A stretch of DNA of 64,000 nucleotides from G963422445 sp963422445 (lineage in GTDB: Bacteria > Pseudomonadota > Alphaproteobacteria > Thalassobaculales > Thalassobaculaceae). The position numbers were made by a program, and so were the translations under genes. The notes below the pieces were generated by a model. That model was not told where the DNA came from. It ran no database searches and worked only from the letters and a program-made list of their open reading frames with translations. The DNA is taken from assembly GCA_963422445.2 (NCBI GenBank), contig OY729512.2, positions 6,386,001-6,450,000 on the forward strand, written 5' to 3'. Of the stretch, positions 29,310 through 39,490 are shown one piece after another. The first letter of the stretch is position 1, and the number at the start of each line of letters is the position of its first letter.

Positions 29310-29960
29310 GTCTCGGTCTCACCGCCATCATGGTGCATAGCACCGCAGACGTTCACCTGGCGGCAGTGCCGCGGAGCGCCGGCCCCGGTTGGCCGCCTTG
29401 CGCGTGATGCGCTGGCAGTCGGTGAAGGTCCGGCCCGCGCAGCGCGTCCGGTGCACGCGGTCGGGCGCGAAGGTGAACCCCACACGACCTCGGTCCGCAC
29501 CAGGCCATGGGTGACCACTTGCAGCGCCAGTCGGCCAACGTCGCGTCATACAGCGCCGAGGGATGACCCGAGACTATCACCTGACAGGGCAGCCGCTTGA
29601 GCCGATCTGGAAGAGCGACAGGGTTGGCCTCCGTGGAGTCGAAGCGATAGCGCCGGGCCGGCCGCCCGATCGCCTTGAGATACGGCGGATCGCTGTAGAC
29701 CAGTTCCCGGCCGGGGAACGGAAACGACGACAGAAAGGCATGCGCACAGCCATGCACCAGCTCGACCGGATGGTCACAGATAAAGGCCTCGAGCACCTGG
29801 GCGTCGCGGTCGATGCCGATCGAGCGCAGGGCCGGCGGCTTGCGCATCATCAACGCACCGCCCCCGGATGACTCTCGACGTAGACATCGTGTGACGGCAT
29901 CAGCGCAATCAGCGTCTGAGACAGACCCGCCGTCGATCCGAAAGACCCCATCCGCCGCTC
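29310..29960 (-). pseudogene. D12-class DNA adenine methylase remnant
   Basis: The minus strand reads LMPSHDVYVESH, then after a shift GGGALMMRKPPALRSIGIDRDAQVLEAF, the catalytic GRELVYSDPPYLKAIG (DPPY motif), RLPCQVIVSGHPSALYD, and in other frames VRTEVVW, FAPDRVHR and CAGRTFTDCQRITRKAANRGRR. The order matches phage- or plasmid-type Dam-like N6-adenine methylases. Three or more indels make it inactive and the N-terminus is missing. It abuts the IS66 remnant. Confidence 0.7.
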
Positions 29961-30834
29961 TCGTCATACGAGAGCGGCGCCCATAGATTGGTGATTCTAT
30001 AACGTCAAGAACAAAAAAACAGGGTCTCGACGACACCACACCAGAACCTGCAATCGCCTCGCCACCGTCAGCAACGTGGGACCTGGACAGTTACGACTTG
30101 TACTTCAATCTGCGACCCGGGTTGCCAGTCAGCCAGCTTCGGCCGTGATTGCTGCCGGATCGGCGATCATGGCCGCGACCTCTCGATGAAAAGAAGCACC
30201 TTAGCCCATCATGCTTGCCATCGGCGCGACAGTTTCAACACTGGTCGATCACACCTTGTCGAACCTTGCGCAATCCCTAGATAATGATCCGCGTGCGGAG
30301 TATCAAATTCAGAACAGATCCTGACCGCCTTGCCGACACTCTTCGATTGCTCAAGCAACCGCGAACCGTGTTGGTGTGTCATGTCCTGATGGACTGTCAG
30401 CAACAACTATCCGATACAAGTTATACTCATGACTTCGCATTCGCAAATGATTGTGGCCTGGAAACTGGACACGCTGCTGGACCGAGGTCCGATCATCAAC
30501 TATTCGCCAAGAATTCAACACCGGCCTGACGGGTCAAAATCGGACCTTCCTGCCCGAGCCGATCTCTGACCGAATTCAATGATGTCACCAGAAGTGCAAA
30601 TATTCCTGTATTGCGAACCTCTTGCAAAATTCCTGCCCCCAGGGTCCGGTGAGGCCGGATCGGTCGGTTGATCCCGGTCACCTCTGCACCTGGAGGTCGG
30701 AATCCATGGATTCGCGGTGTCTCATCAGAGACGATGAGACCGAACAGGGACCTTTGCGGACATCGGGACACGCCTCTCCGGGCCACTCTCTTCGAGAGGG
30801 CTGCGAAGGGTCGGCATGCGTTGTCGGAGCCGCG
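29961..30834. other. Gene-poor stretch
   Basis: No recognisable gene or RNA. Composition is somewhat more AT-rich than neighbouring genes between about 30230 and 30530, which fits old mobile or phage DNA, but nothing can be named. Confidence 0.35.
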
Positions 30835-31973
30835 CTATGGGACGGCGAGACGTATCAACTGGTCAGCCGCCAGGGCCAGGATGCCGAACATGAGATGGCA
30901 GGCGACCTTGGAATATCCACGGACGCGGACATGGCGCCCGCCACACTCATCCTTGAGGCGGGCGTTGGTCCTTTCGACACCGGACGGAACCGGAACCGCA
31001 CGGTCTCGGGATCGACATGGCCTACTGCACGCCGGGCCCGGGCCTCCCGGTCCCGGTCCTCCTTGAGGTCCTTGTCCCGGCGCGGATTGACATCGATGAT
31101 CGGCACATGGCCAAGCCGTTCGCTCATCTGGTAGATCTCCCTGGCATCATAGGCCGCGTCCATGAGATCGTAGAGATTGGTCACACGCCCGGCGGTCATC
31201 ATCGCCAGCGAGATCGCGACCTGGCTGTCATGGACGGATGCCGAGGTGAGAACGGTACTCAACGGCACCCCGCAGTCTGCTGTGTCGATATGCAGCTTGT
31301 AACCGCGCCAAGCCTCCAGGACCCCCTTGGCAGTCTTCTTTGCCCCGTGATCACAGACCTTCGGCAGCGCGTCGAGCCTCTCATCGAGATTCATCCCGTT
31401 CGCTTGCCGTTCGAGACGCCCAGGCTCCTTCGTCCTCTCCTCGCCCTTGCGGGGCCGGCCGCGCTTGCGGTTCGGCGTCCTGGCCTTCGGCTTCGAGGCC
31501 AGCGTCTCCCGGGCCTCGATAGCCGTCGAGGCCCTCGACACGTGGCCGATGAGCGCATCGCCCAGTGTCTCTGCAACCAGAGCCGCGTGCATCCTCTCCG
31601 GAAGACGGGACTGCGAAAATTCGGCAAACGCCCGCGAAAACGTCGCTTCACTCGGGATCTCCGCGACACGCGACCAGCCGCACAGTCGGCGCAACGTCGG
31701 GTCCACCTTGAGCCTGTCGATCAGGTGGCGGGTCGTCGGCAGACCCCACACCGCCTTGGCGATGACGCCACGGGCCAGCGCCTGGCGATCCTCCCGGGGC
31801 CGACCCGGACCGGTCCACACCTCATCGACGAAGCCCTCCACCTTGACGAGATCGAGAGCTGTCACGAAACGCTTGTGCGTCTCGAGGAGAGGACCGACCG
31901 CCTCGGCCAACGCAGGGAAAAGGTCCCCTTGAAATCGGCGCCAGAGATCGGATAGGGTCGAGCCAAGGGGCAT
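30835..31973 (-). pseudogene. DDE transposase (IS1182/IS5-like), frameshifted near the C-terminus
   Basis: From the ATG at 31973 (GGAGG eight bases upstream) a long frame encodes a DUF772-type N-terminus (SEATFSRAFAEFSQS), a Lys/Arg-rich linker (RKRGRPRKGEER), and the DDE domain with YKLHIDTADCGVPLSTVLTSASVHDSQ, YDLMDAAYDA and PIIDVNPRRDK. A one-base loss near 30985 breaks the frame just before the last catalytic region; the other frame gives VERTNARLKDECGGRHVRVRG and CHLMFGILALAADQLIRLAVP up to the stop. A single lesion means this element was lost recently compared with its neighbours. The exact IS family is uncertain. Confidence 0.82.
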
Positions 31974-32199
31974 CGGGGTCACCTCCTCGGTATCTTGTTG
32001 TTGTGGAAACACAACAGACCACGAGGTGGCCCCGAAACCCAGGCCCTCGACAACAAAATCAGCCTCGACAAGGCAAAAAAACCGGTCGGGCCGGCAATTT
32101 TGCAAGAAGCTCGAGGTATGGTGTCGAGATTGTTTGAAACCGGTGCCGGCAATGCCGCCACCACCACTGTTCGACGGCATATCACTCGACGGACTCACC

Positions 32200-32646
32200 A
32201 TGGCAGCCCTCACCAAACAGTTTTCAATAGACTGGCATTGCCGCCATACATGGCAAACCGCGTCAAAAAACACATTCTGGTGCCTGCTGGGATGCGCCAT
32301 CGGCGACCTCGGTACGATCGCGTTCTTTCAGGTCACGGGCATTGCATGGCCGACCCTGGCCATCATGACCCTGGCGGTCATCAACGGATTGCTGACCTCC
32401 ATCGCCCTGGAAACCTGCATTCTGGTCCGTCAGATGGATCTCAAGACCGCCTTCAACACCGCGATCGGTATGTCGCTGATTTCCATGATCTCCATGGAAG
32501 TGGCGATGAATCTGGTGGATGTGGCGCTGACCGGAGGCGCAAGGCTCACATGGTGGGTCATCCCGATCATGCTGCTGATCGGGTTCATCACACCACTACC
32601 CTACAATTACTGGCGGCTGAAAGCGCTGGGCCGGGCCTGCCATTGA
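32200..32646 (+). CDS. DUF4396-like integral membrane protein
   Basis: A 148-residue protein with about four hydrophobic segments. The pattern WHCRHTWQTASKNTFWCLLGCAIGD near the N-terminus, then LETCILVRQMD, AIGMSLISMISMEVAMN and LPYNYWRLKALGRACH at the end match the DUF4396 family, often found near copper or metal genes. The start used avoids an upstream Lys/Arg-rich extension that lies in the transposon flank. Function unknown. Confidence 0.75.
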   Translation: MAALTKQFSIDWHCRHTWQTASKNTFWCLLGCAIGDLGTIAFFQVTGIAWPTLAIMTLAVINGLLTSIALETCILVRQMDLKTAFNTAIGMSLISMISMEVAMNLVDVALTGGARLTWWVIPIMLLIGFITPLPYNYWRLKALGRACH

Positions 32647-32802
32647 GATGGCTAGATCGAACCGCCAACTGTATCACACGCGGCTAGCGGCCGGCTGTTC
32701 ACAAAAAAAATCGACCAGATACCGGGCCAAAATTTCGAGCAGAAGTCGGGATCTGCAGTTTTGGCGCCGTTCATCCTGCATGGCGAACGGCATCATGCTC
32801 GG

Positions 32803-35800
32803 TCATTTAACCAGAGCGCGCAGAATATTACGCAACGCGGCAGCATGATCCACCGGACCCTCAGGGGCGGCCGTAACAACAGCAACGGCCGGTTGCGTCA
32901 GCGGACCCGGAACAGTGTTGTCCTCGATTTCATCCCGCGCCGCGTCCGAACGCGTCCGCTCGAGCAGATAGGCTTGCATGGCCTCGATTTCCAGGATCTT
33001 TCGAGGGTCATCCAGAGGACCGGCGTAGTGCAAACCGATTGGCGGGGCCTCCGGATGATCCGTCAACCTGAACCACGATCGGGACTCCAGCTCCTGCGCC
33101 GGCAAATTGATTGTCAAACCGACATCACCAATGGCAACAGACGACCCGAACACGACATCGTCGAATTTCAGTTGACCGTCGACGATCGCGTAGCTCCCCG
33201 CCAGACTTTCAAATTCCGTGCGGCCTGACACGGCCGCCTCACGCGCGTAGGCAAGCAGGTCTGACGCGCCTTCCCCCGAATCAAAAAGCTCTGCCATGGC
33301 CGGCAGATCCATACCATCGGCGACCCCGTCGCGGAGCGAGAACCGCCCGTCGCCGGAGAGCGCCGCCATCATCGTGAATGCCGACCGGCCGGCACTTTTC
33401 AGGTAGGCTTCACTGTCAAGGACACCGCTGAACATCTGTGGCCCGGCCTCGAGCGAATCAATGACGGCGTCCCGGACATTGATCGTCAGGGCCATTTCGG
33501 GTATATCACCGGACGTAAGGGATCCGGTCGCTGACAACATGCCGCCAAACAGGATTCCGGTGAACGTATCAAGCGTCAAAACGCCATCTTCGATCTCGAA
33601 TGCAGCCTCCAGGTCGTCGACAACGGTCGACCGATATCCGAACCGATCGGCAATGACCATCACCGAGGCATCGACAGTCTGAAGCACGGCAAGGTCAATC
33701 GTTTCGCGCGACCAGTGTCCGTTGGACCGCTGGGCCGGAGCCGACTCGGCCGCGATCAGCGGGATCGCCATTGTCACCGGCCACCAGGTGCCGAGATCAA
33801 GCGTGTCGATCCGGGCTGTCAACGCCAGTTTTGGCCGCGCGCCCTGCAGATTGATCATGCCGTCACCCGAAAGATGCACCGATCCGACTGCGAGTTCGAT
33901 GTTGGGCACGGTGACATTGTCCGCGTCGGCCCGGACGGCGAACCTGGCGGTCGCAGCACCGGCAGCCTCCGGCGCCGGATTGAAGTCGGGCGCCAACTGC
34001 TGCAGCAACTTACCGAAACGGGGATGCCAAAACGATACTTCGGTCTCCAGCGACGGAGCCTCCACGAACGGCCGAACCACGCCCGCAGTGTGCAGCCGCC
34101 CTCCAGCGAGCTCAAGGGTTGCATCGAGATCGATCCCGTCATCCGGACGCGAAACCAGGGTCGCCGAGAGAATCCCGGAACCAAGCTGCAAATCCTGCCA
34201 TGCCGCGCCGCCGACCAGTCCCCCGACGATCTGGCCAGCATCCGGATGCTGCATGACAACAGACAAGTTCATCGGTGGCGGCAACGCCTCCGGAACCACT
34301 CGGCCCTTGATCTCGAAGGACCCACCCAAAGTTTCCAGCGTACCGTCCACGGCCAGGTCATCAAGCGTCCCGGACACCAGGGACGTCAGATGAAAATGAC
34401 CGAGTGTCTTGACCGTATCCGTCACTTCCAGGCCGACGAGCCTCGCCAGCCGGGCCGCCGAACTTGCTTCGACAACAACCTTGAGATCGGACTCGGGCGC
34501 GGCAATGGGTCCTTCAACCGTGCCGGACACCGACAGAGCCGCACCCGCAAGGTCATCGACCGACAGATCGCGTATCATGATCTGCCCTGAACGCAACAGG
34601 GTATCGAGATAAACCCTGTGCAGGACCATCTCCCGATACCGGGCTTCGCCAATCCGCACCCGGATATCGGCATCAACCGCAGCAATCAGGGCGTCGGCAA
34701 CTGCATCCGGATCGTCGGTTGCCGGCTTGATCTCTCCCGGTCCATCCACGCCGCTGCGAAGATAGGCGTCGAGATTGACCGTGTCGACGACGATATCGAG
34801 CCCGAAAGCCGGGCGCTCGCTGAACCGAGCCTGCAGGCTTCCCGTAACCTTGGTCGAATCAATGTCCATGCGCCATTGATCGAGTTGCAGATGATCGGGC
34901 GAAACATCGATCTCGGCACCGAACACCACACGGCGCAAACGGTCGGACGACAGATCGGGCAGCGGGACATCCCACCATTTGAGAATGGCCTGCAGATTGT
35001 CCGACGCTGCGTCGGACCGGCCAATAAAACGCAGTATTTCACCGTCGGCGTAAAGCATGCCGTCAAGACGGGCGTTGGTCCCGCCCGGCAGTTTTGCCGT
35101 CAGGACTTCGACAGCCAGAGCACCGCGGTCCAGAGTCCCTTCGAAATTCAGCTTGCGGATCGTCCCTTTGCCGAGACTGACGGAGTCGACCGACAGCGAC
35201 AGAAATGCCGTGACGCCGGTCGGCAGAACCAGCAGCGCTGGAGCCGGGATCACCGTCGAATCCGTCGCGGCGTTCATCGCTCCGCCACGCTCTGAAAACA
35301 CATTCAGATCGAGATGTCCGAGCGCGATATCGGCCGTGACAATCGGCTCCTCGGAAAACTCCGTCTGCAAGACGCCGGTCAATCGCGTCCCGCCAAGTTG
35401 CATATCCAGATTGCTGACATTCGCCGCCGCGGATGTCGCCGTGACCGCAGCCTGGATCTTGAGCGGCTGTCTCGGGAATGGTGGAAGTCGATCGCCAGAA
35501 TCCAGGGTGGCAGCAATCGTCGTTGCCAGGGCATGGAAGTCTCCGGCCTCGACCGCGACCTCGCCCGCTATGGCAGTTCCTCGATCGAAATCGACCGTAC
35601 CTCTGAAGGTAAACTGGCCAAGATCGTCCGGCATCTCGACCCGCAGCGAGGCCGGAGCCGGATTTCCGGGGCCGGCGTCACCAAGACGGGCGAACACCGC
35701 AAACTTGGTGCCGCGATAGATCCCGGTTGCTTCCGCCTCGAACGGCCGGCCGGGCGCGGACAACGAAATCACCACATTGCAATGCTCGATCCGGTGGGTC

Positions 35801-36321
35801 TGCCCATTTGCCCCGTCCCAGACATCGATGGTGCCGTCAACGATCTCGACGTGGTCATACCGGACCGTTGCGCGGGAGCCAGTCCTGCCAACCAGTGCGA
35901 ATGCTTGACGCAATCGCGACCCCGTCGATTCGGACAACCAGTTGCCGCGTCCGTCGGCCGGCAAGTCGAGCGTGATGACCGGACGGATCAGATCGAGCGA
36001 TTCGACCAGCAGTACGCCACCGAGCAGCGGCACCAGCGCCACCCGCGCCTGCACCATGTCGAGGCGGACAAGACCCGCGTCTTCACCGCCAAAGATAGTC
36101 GCGAGCCGGGCCTGCGAAACCGTGAAACGCGGCGACGGCAGGACCTGGAGTTCGATCGACCCGTCGATCTCGAGGTGATGACCGGTATGCTCGGCAATGG
36201 CGGCCGTGATGGCCGGCTTGTAACTGTTCCAGTTGACAAGCCCCGGTCCCAACAGCGCCCCCGCGACGATCAGGACCAGACAGCCAACGGCCATGACCAC
36301 AACTTTCAAAAGACTCTCCAA
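32803..36321 (-). CDS. AsmA-family envelope protein
   Basis: A 1172-residue protein with an N-terminal membrane anchor (VVVMAVGCLVLIVAGALLGPGLVNW) followed by YKPAITAAIAEHTGHHLEIDGSIELQVLPSPRFTV, the classical start of the AsmA domain. The rest is long beta-rich repeats, with an AsmA C-terminal domain near the end (GDGRFSLRDGVADGMDLPAMAEL). AsmA/TamB/YhdP-like proteins bridge inner and outer membranes and move phospholipids or assist outer-membrane protein assembly. The start is TTG with a weak ribosome binding site; an in-frame ATG lies nine codons later. It stands 68 bases from the nitroreductase gene upstream on the same strand. Confidence 0.88.
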   Translation of the reverse strand: MESLLKVVVMAVGCLVLIVAGALLGPGLVNWNSYKPAITAAIAEHTGHHLEIDGSIELQVLPSPRFTVSQARLATIFGGEDAGLVRLDMVQARVALVPLLGGVLLVESLDLIRPVITLDLPADGRGNWLSESTGSRLRQAFALVGRTGSRATVRYDHVEIVDGTIDVWDGANGQTHRIEHCNVVISLSAPGRPFEAEATGIYRGTKFAVFARLGDAGPGNPAPASLRVEMPDDLGQFTFRGTVDFDRGTAIAGEVAVEAGDFHALATTIAATLDSGDRLPPFPRQPLKIQAAVTATSAAANVSNLDMQLGGTRLTGVLQTEFSEEPIVTADIALGHLDLNVFSERGGAMNAATDSTVIPAPALLVLPTGVTAFLSLSVDSVSLGKGTIRKLNFEGTLDRGALAVEVLTAKLPGGTNARLDGMLYADGEILRFIGRSDAASDNLQAILKWWDVPLPDLSSDRLRRVVFGAEIDVSPDHLQLDQWRMDIDSTKVTGSLQARFSERPAFGLDIVVDTVNLDAYLRSGVDGPGEIKPATDDPDAVADALIAAVDADIRVRIGEARYREMVLHRVYLDTLLRSGQIMIRDLSVDDLAGAALSVSGTVEGPIAAPESDLKVVVEASSAARLARLVGLEVTDTVKTLGHFHLTSLVSGTLDDLAVDGTLETLGGSFEIKGRVVPEALPPPMNLSVVMQHPDAGQIVGGLVGGAAWQDLQLGSGILSATLVSRPDDGIDLDATLELAGGRLHTAGVVRPFVEAPSLETEVSFWHPRFGKLLQQLAPDFNPAPEAAGAATARFAVRADADNVTVPNIELAVGSVHLSGDGMINLQGARPKLALTARIDTLDLGTWWPVTMAIPLIAAESAPAQRSNGHWSRETIDLAVLQTVDASVMVIADRFGYRSTVVDDLEAAFEIEDGVLTLDTFTGILFGGMLSATGSLTSGDIPEMALTINVRDAVIDSLEAGPQMFSGVLDSEAYLKSAGRSAFTMMAALSGDGRFSLRDGVADGMDLPAMAELFDSGEGASDLLAYAREAAVSGRTEFESLAGSYAIVDGQLKFDDVVFGSSVAIGDVGLTINLPAQELESRSWFRLTDHPEAPPIGLHYAGPLDDPRKILEIEAMQAYLLERTRSDAARDEIEDNTVPGPLTQPAVAVVTAAPEGPVDHAAALRNILRALVK

Positions 36322-36388
36322 TATCCATGGCCCAGCTGTGTGAGTTTTGTCCGCGAATGTGGCAATTGTTGGACATCAGGGTGGGCAA

Positions 36389-37024
36389 TCAGAGAATTTC
36401 GCACGCCTCAGCGAAATCAAGGCGCGGCGCACGCGGCCAGAGTCCGCTGCCATCGCCATATCCGAGATTGCAAAGAAAATTCGATCGGAACGAGGTTCCG
36501 GCAAAAAATGCCGAGTCGACCGCAGTGTTATCGAACCCCGACATCGGACCGCAGTCGAGACCGACGGCACGGGCCGCCAGGATGAAATACCCACCTTGCA
36601 GCGATCCGTTACGGAACGCCGCCTGCGCGGCCATGTCCGGGTTGTCACGAAACATCCCGGTCATGTCCTTGTGCGGAAACAGGCGCGGCAAATGTTTCCA
36701 GAACTCAAGATCGTGGGCGAGGATCGCGCAGACCGGCGCCGTCATGGTCTTCTCCACATTGCCGGAAACGAGCGCCGGCCGCAGCCGTTCCTTCGCTATC
36801 GCCCCCTTGACGAAGACAATCCGGACCGGGCACATATTAGCGCTGGTCGGAGCCATTTTCATTAGGTCGTAAAGGTCATGCAAGGTCGCATCGCTGACCG
36901 GCCGGCCAGTCCAGACGTTATGGGTCCGCGCCGCCCTGAACAGCCGGTCCAGCGCCGGTTCGGCTGTGGGTCCGGTCGCCGTTGTTTCGGCTGACCGCCC
37001 CGACGCGGTTATCGAATCCGCCAT
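36389..37024 (-). CDS. Nitroreductase-family protein, RutE/HadB-like
   Basis: A 211-residue FMN enzyme. The motif RTHNVWTGRPVSDATLHDLYDLMKMAPTSANMCP is that of RutE-type malonic semialdehyde reductases/HadB, and the C-terminus has LGYGDGSGLWPRAPRLDF. RutE reduces malonic semialdehyde in uracil degradation, but no other rut gene is nearby, so a broader reductase role is as likely. About 20 extra Thr/Ser/Ala-rich residues precede the domain. It lies upstream of the AsmA-like gene on the same strand and divergent from the TauE gene. Confidence 0.85.
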   Translation of the reverse strand: MADSITASGRSAETTATGPTAEPALDRLFRAARTHNVWTGRPVSDATLHDLYDLMKMAPTSANMCPVRIVFVKGAIAKERLRPALVSGNVEKTMTAPVCAILAHDLEFWKHLPRLFPHKDMTGMFRDNPDMAAQAAFRNGSLQGGYFILAARAVGLDCGPMSGFDNTAVDSAFFAGTSFRSNFLCNLGYGDGSGLWPRAPRLDFAEACEIL

Positions 37025-37128
37025 CTAGCTCCCCCGTTTCGAAATCGGCGGTAGTCTTACGGCGGAGGCTGGCTGTTGTCACGAATTTTCACGTCACCGC
37101 CACACGCCCTGCGCCGAAGGTAAAGACA

Positions 37129-37890
37129 ATGGAGTTTCTGCCCACCGACATAACCACCGCCGAAGCGGCTTTCCTCATCGCGTTCAGTTATTTCACATCG
37201 GCTGTAACCGCCGCCTTCGGTCTCGGCGGCGGCGTGATGATGTTGGCGGCGATGGCATCGATCATTCCGGCCATCGCGGTTATTCCGGTACATGGTGCCG
37301 TGCAGGTCGGATCGAATGGCGGCCGGGCCCTGATGATGCGGCAACATCTCGACTGGCGCATCTTCGCGTATTTTATCGTCGGCTCGCTGATCGGCGCCGC
37401 GGTAGCAGGCCAGGTCGTCGTCGCCCTGCCCCGAGAGGTTCTCCGCCTCGTCCTTGGCGCCTTTGTACTGTGGATCGTATGGGGACCGAAACTGGCCAAA
37501 CGCGATGTCGGACCCGCGGCATTCGTGCCAATCGGCATCGCCACGACCTTCGCGAGCATGTTCGTCGGAGCAACCGGGCTGCTGATTGGGGCTTTTCTTT
37601 CGCCCGAGAAGCTCGGTCGCATGACCACGGTCAGCACCCACGCGATCTGTGCAACCCTGCAACATGGTCTGAAGATCGTGGTGTTCGGCCTGATCGGGTT
37701 CGCCTTTGCCGAATGGGTTCCTCTGGTCGCGGGCATGATTGCAACGGGATTTCTCGGCACGGTGACCGGTCGGACGGTACTCGAGAAACTCCCCGAGAAA
37801 ATCTTCGGCCTGTTCTTCAAGGGGCTGCTGACACTGCTTGCGGCCCGGCTGCTGGGTCTTGCCATATACGACCTGCTCATCGGCGCCTGA
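37129..37890 (+). CDS. TauE/SafE-family sulfite/anion exporter
   Basis: A 253-residue membrane protein with about eight hydrophobic segments. It has the two half-repeat signatures of the family: FGLGGGVMMLAAMASIIP near the N-terminus with PVHGAVQVGSNGGRALMM, and FVGATGLLIGAFLSPEKLGR in the middle. These proteins move sulfite, sulfonates or other organic anions across the inner membrane. The start lies 17 codons from the first hydrophobic core; earlier in-frame codons overlap the promoter area of the divergent gene. Confidence 0.88.
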   Translation: MEFLPTDITTAEAAFLIAFSYFTSAVTAAFGLGGGVMMLAAMASIIPAIAVIPVHGAVQVGSNGGRALMMRQHLDWRIFAYFIVGSLIGAAVAGQVVVALPREVLRLVLGAFVLWIVWGPKLAKRDVGPAAFVPIGIATTFASMFVGATGLLIGAFLSPEKLGRMTTVSTHAICATLQHGLKIVVFGLIGFAFAEWVPLVAGMIATGFLGTVTGRTVLEKLPEKIFGLFFKGLLTLLAARLLGLAIYDLLIGA

Positions 37891-38174
37891 CCGGACATGC
37901 CGCGGCGGCGCCAGCACAAAAACCTGGCAAGACCTTTTGCGGCATGTGTCGTCACTTATGCCCGGCCGATATCGGGTCAACCGGACATGAGTGCCACGCC
38001 GCCCCGGACTTTGGCGCAGAGTCGTGCCGATACCATCCAGCCACGCGGACAAATCCCGAAAGACAACCGCGCCGTTTATGACGGAGAGCTTGCATTTCGC
38101 GTTCGAACTGCATTATTGTAGCATTCATGTAATGATTTTACGTCGTGGTCTCGACGGCGTACTGGAAGGTTGGC

Positions 38175-38498
38175 ATGCGCAGAGTGGTTCTCTTCGTTGC
38201 CGTATTGCTGCTTGCAGTATGCGTGGTCATCCTCCTGTTCGATGCCTATAACGCCATTGAATCTAGCAGTTTCATGCTGACTGATATCGGAACGCTCTGG
38301 AATGTGCTTCATTCGAACAGTCTGCAGTTGCTGCAGCCGGCAATTGAACGGCATCTGCATCCGTATCTCTGGCATCCGGTGCTAACATCGGTGCTGTTGG
38401 CGCCGGCATTCCTCGTCTTCGCGGTGTTTGGTTTGCTGCTGTTTGGCCTGGCAATGCTGAATAGTCGTCACCCGAAGAAAGGCCTGTTCAAGAAATGA
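38175..38498 (+). CDS. Small two-segment membrane protein of unknown function
   Basis: A 107-residue protein starting MRRVVLFVAVLLLAVCVVILLFDAY, a membrane segment, with a second segment near the end (LTSVLLAPAFLVFAVFGLLLFGLAML). The start has GGAAGG five bases upstream. I do not recognise a family. It precedes the SppA-like gene by 39 bases and may be co-transcribed. Confidence 0.75.
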   Translation: MRRVVLFVAVLLLAVCVVILLFDAYNAIESSSFMLTDIGTLWNVLHSNSLQLLQPAIERHLHPYLWHPVLTSVLLAPAFLVFAVFGLLLFGLAMLNSRHPKKGLFKK

Positions 38499-38537
38499 AC
38501 GCGCTGCCGGACCGGACCGGTCGAACAGGATCGGCGC

Positions 38538-39404
38538 ATGATGCCGTCGCTCGCTAAACTAATCCCGCTGCGCCGCCGCGTTCCGGTCGTGTCGGTGTTG
38601 CGTCTGGCTGGCGTGATCGGCGATCACGGCCCCCTGCAACGGGGCCTTAGCCTGCGCCGGATCACCAGGCAGCTCGATGCGGCCTTTGCCGGGCGGAGAA
38701 CCCGGGCCGTCGCCCTGCTGATCAACTCACCCGGCGGCTCGCCCGTCCAGTCGGATCTGATACAGCAACGCATTCGCAACCTGGCGCGGGAGAAGGAGAA
38801 ACCGGTCTTCGCCTTCTGCGAAGATGTCGCCGCGTCAGGCGGCTACTGGATCGCACTCGGCGCAAGCGAGATCCACGCTAACGCAAACTCGATTATCGGA
38901 TCCATCGGGGTTATATCGGCGGGATTCGGTTTCGACAAGGCAATTGACCGGCTTGGCATCGAACGGCGTGTCCATGTCACGGGGCCGCGCAAGGGAATGC
39001 TGGATCCGTTTCGTACCGAAGATCCGGACGATGTCGCGCATCTGCGTCAGATCCAGACAGAGATGTTCCAGCGGTTCTGCGATCATGTCCGGAGCCGCCG
39101 CGGCGTCAAGCTGAAAGGCGACGAAGATGAACTGTTCAGCGGCGCCTTCTGGACCGGCGAAAAAGCCCTGAAACTCGGCCTCATCGACGGGCTTGGCGAC
39201 ATGTATTCGGTCTTGCGCGAACGCTATGGCGAAAAACTCCGTTTTCGGACGGTCAGCCCGCGTCAGGGACTACTGCGCCGGCTCGGCAACGGTATCTCCG
39301 GCGCACCGCCGGACCCGTTCGATCCGGCTCTGGCGGCAGACTGGGCCGAGCCCCTGCTGGCCGGTCTCGAAGCCCGGGCGCATTGGCATCGGTTCGGGCT
39401 GTGA
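38538..39404 (+). CDS. S49-family peptidase (SppA/SohB-like)
   Basis: A 288-residue serine peptidase of the short SppA type. It contains LLINSPGGSPVQSDLIQQRI and the nucleophile region CEDVAASGGYWIALGASEIHANANSIIGSIGVI; the candidate general base Lys lies in TGPRKGMLDPF. The family degrades signal peptides or membrane protein fragments. No clear membrane anchor is present, so it may act at the cytoplasmic face or be peripheral. The reading frame is intact and the next oxidoreductase starts 86 bases later. Confidence 0.88.
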   Translation: MMPSLAKLIPLRRRVPVVSVLRLAGVIGDHGPLQRGLSLRRITRQLDAAFAGRRTRAVALLINSPGGSPVQSDLIQQRIRNLAREKEKPVFAFCEDVAASGGYWIALGASEIHANANSIIGSIGVISAGFGFDKAIDRLGIERRVHVTGPRKGMLDPFRTEDPDDVAHLRQIQTEMFQRFCDHVRSRRGVKLKGDEDELFSGAFWTGEKALKLGLIDGLGDMYSVLRERYGEKLRFRTVSPRQGLLRRLGNGISGAPPDPFDPALAADWAEPLLAGLEARAHWHRFGL

Positions 39405-39490
39405 TCCGGGCCGGACGGCGCGCTGCTACCCCGCCCGCATCTGATCGCCTTGTCTCCGATATCGGAACGGAGCGGCAACGGAGGTCAACA

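Noticed and set aside
36389..37024. Complete rut (uracil degradation) operon
   Set aside because: Only a RutE-like reductase is present; none of rutA-D, F or G is near.
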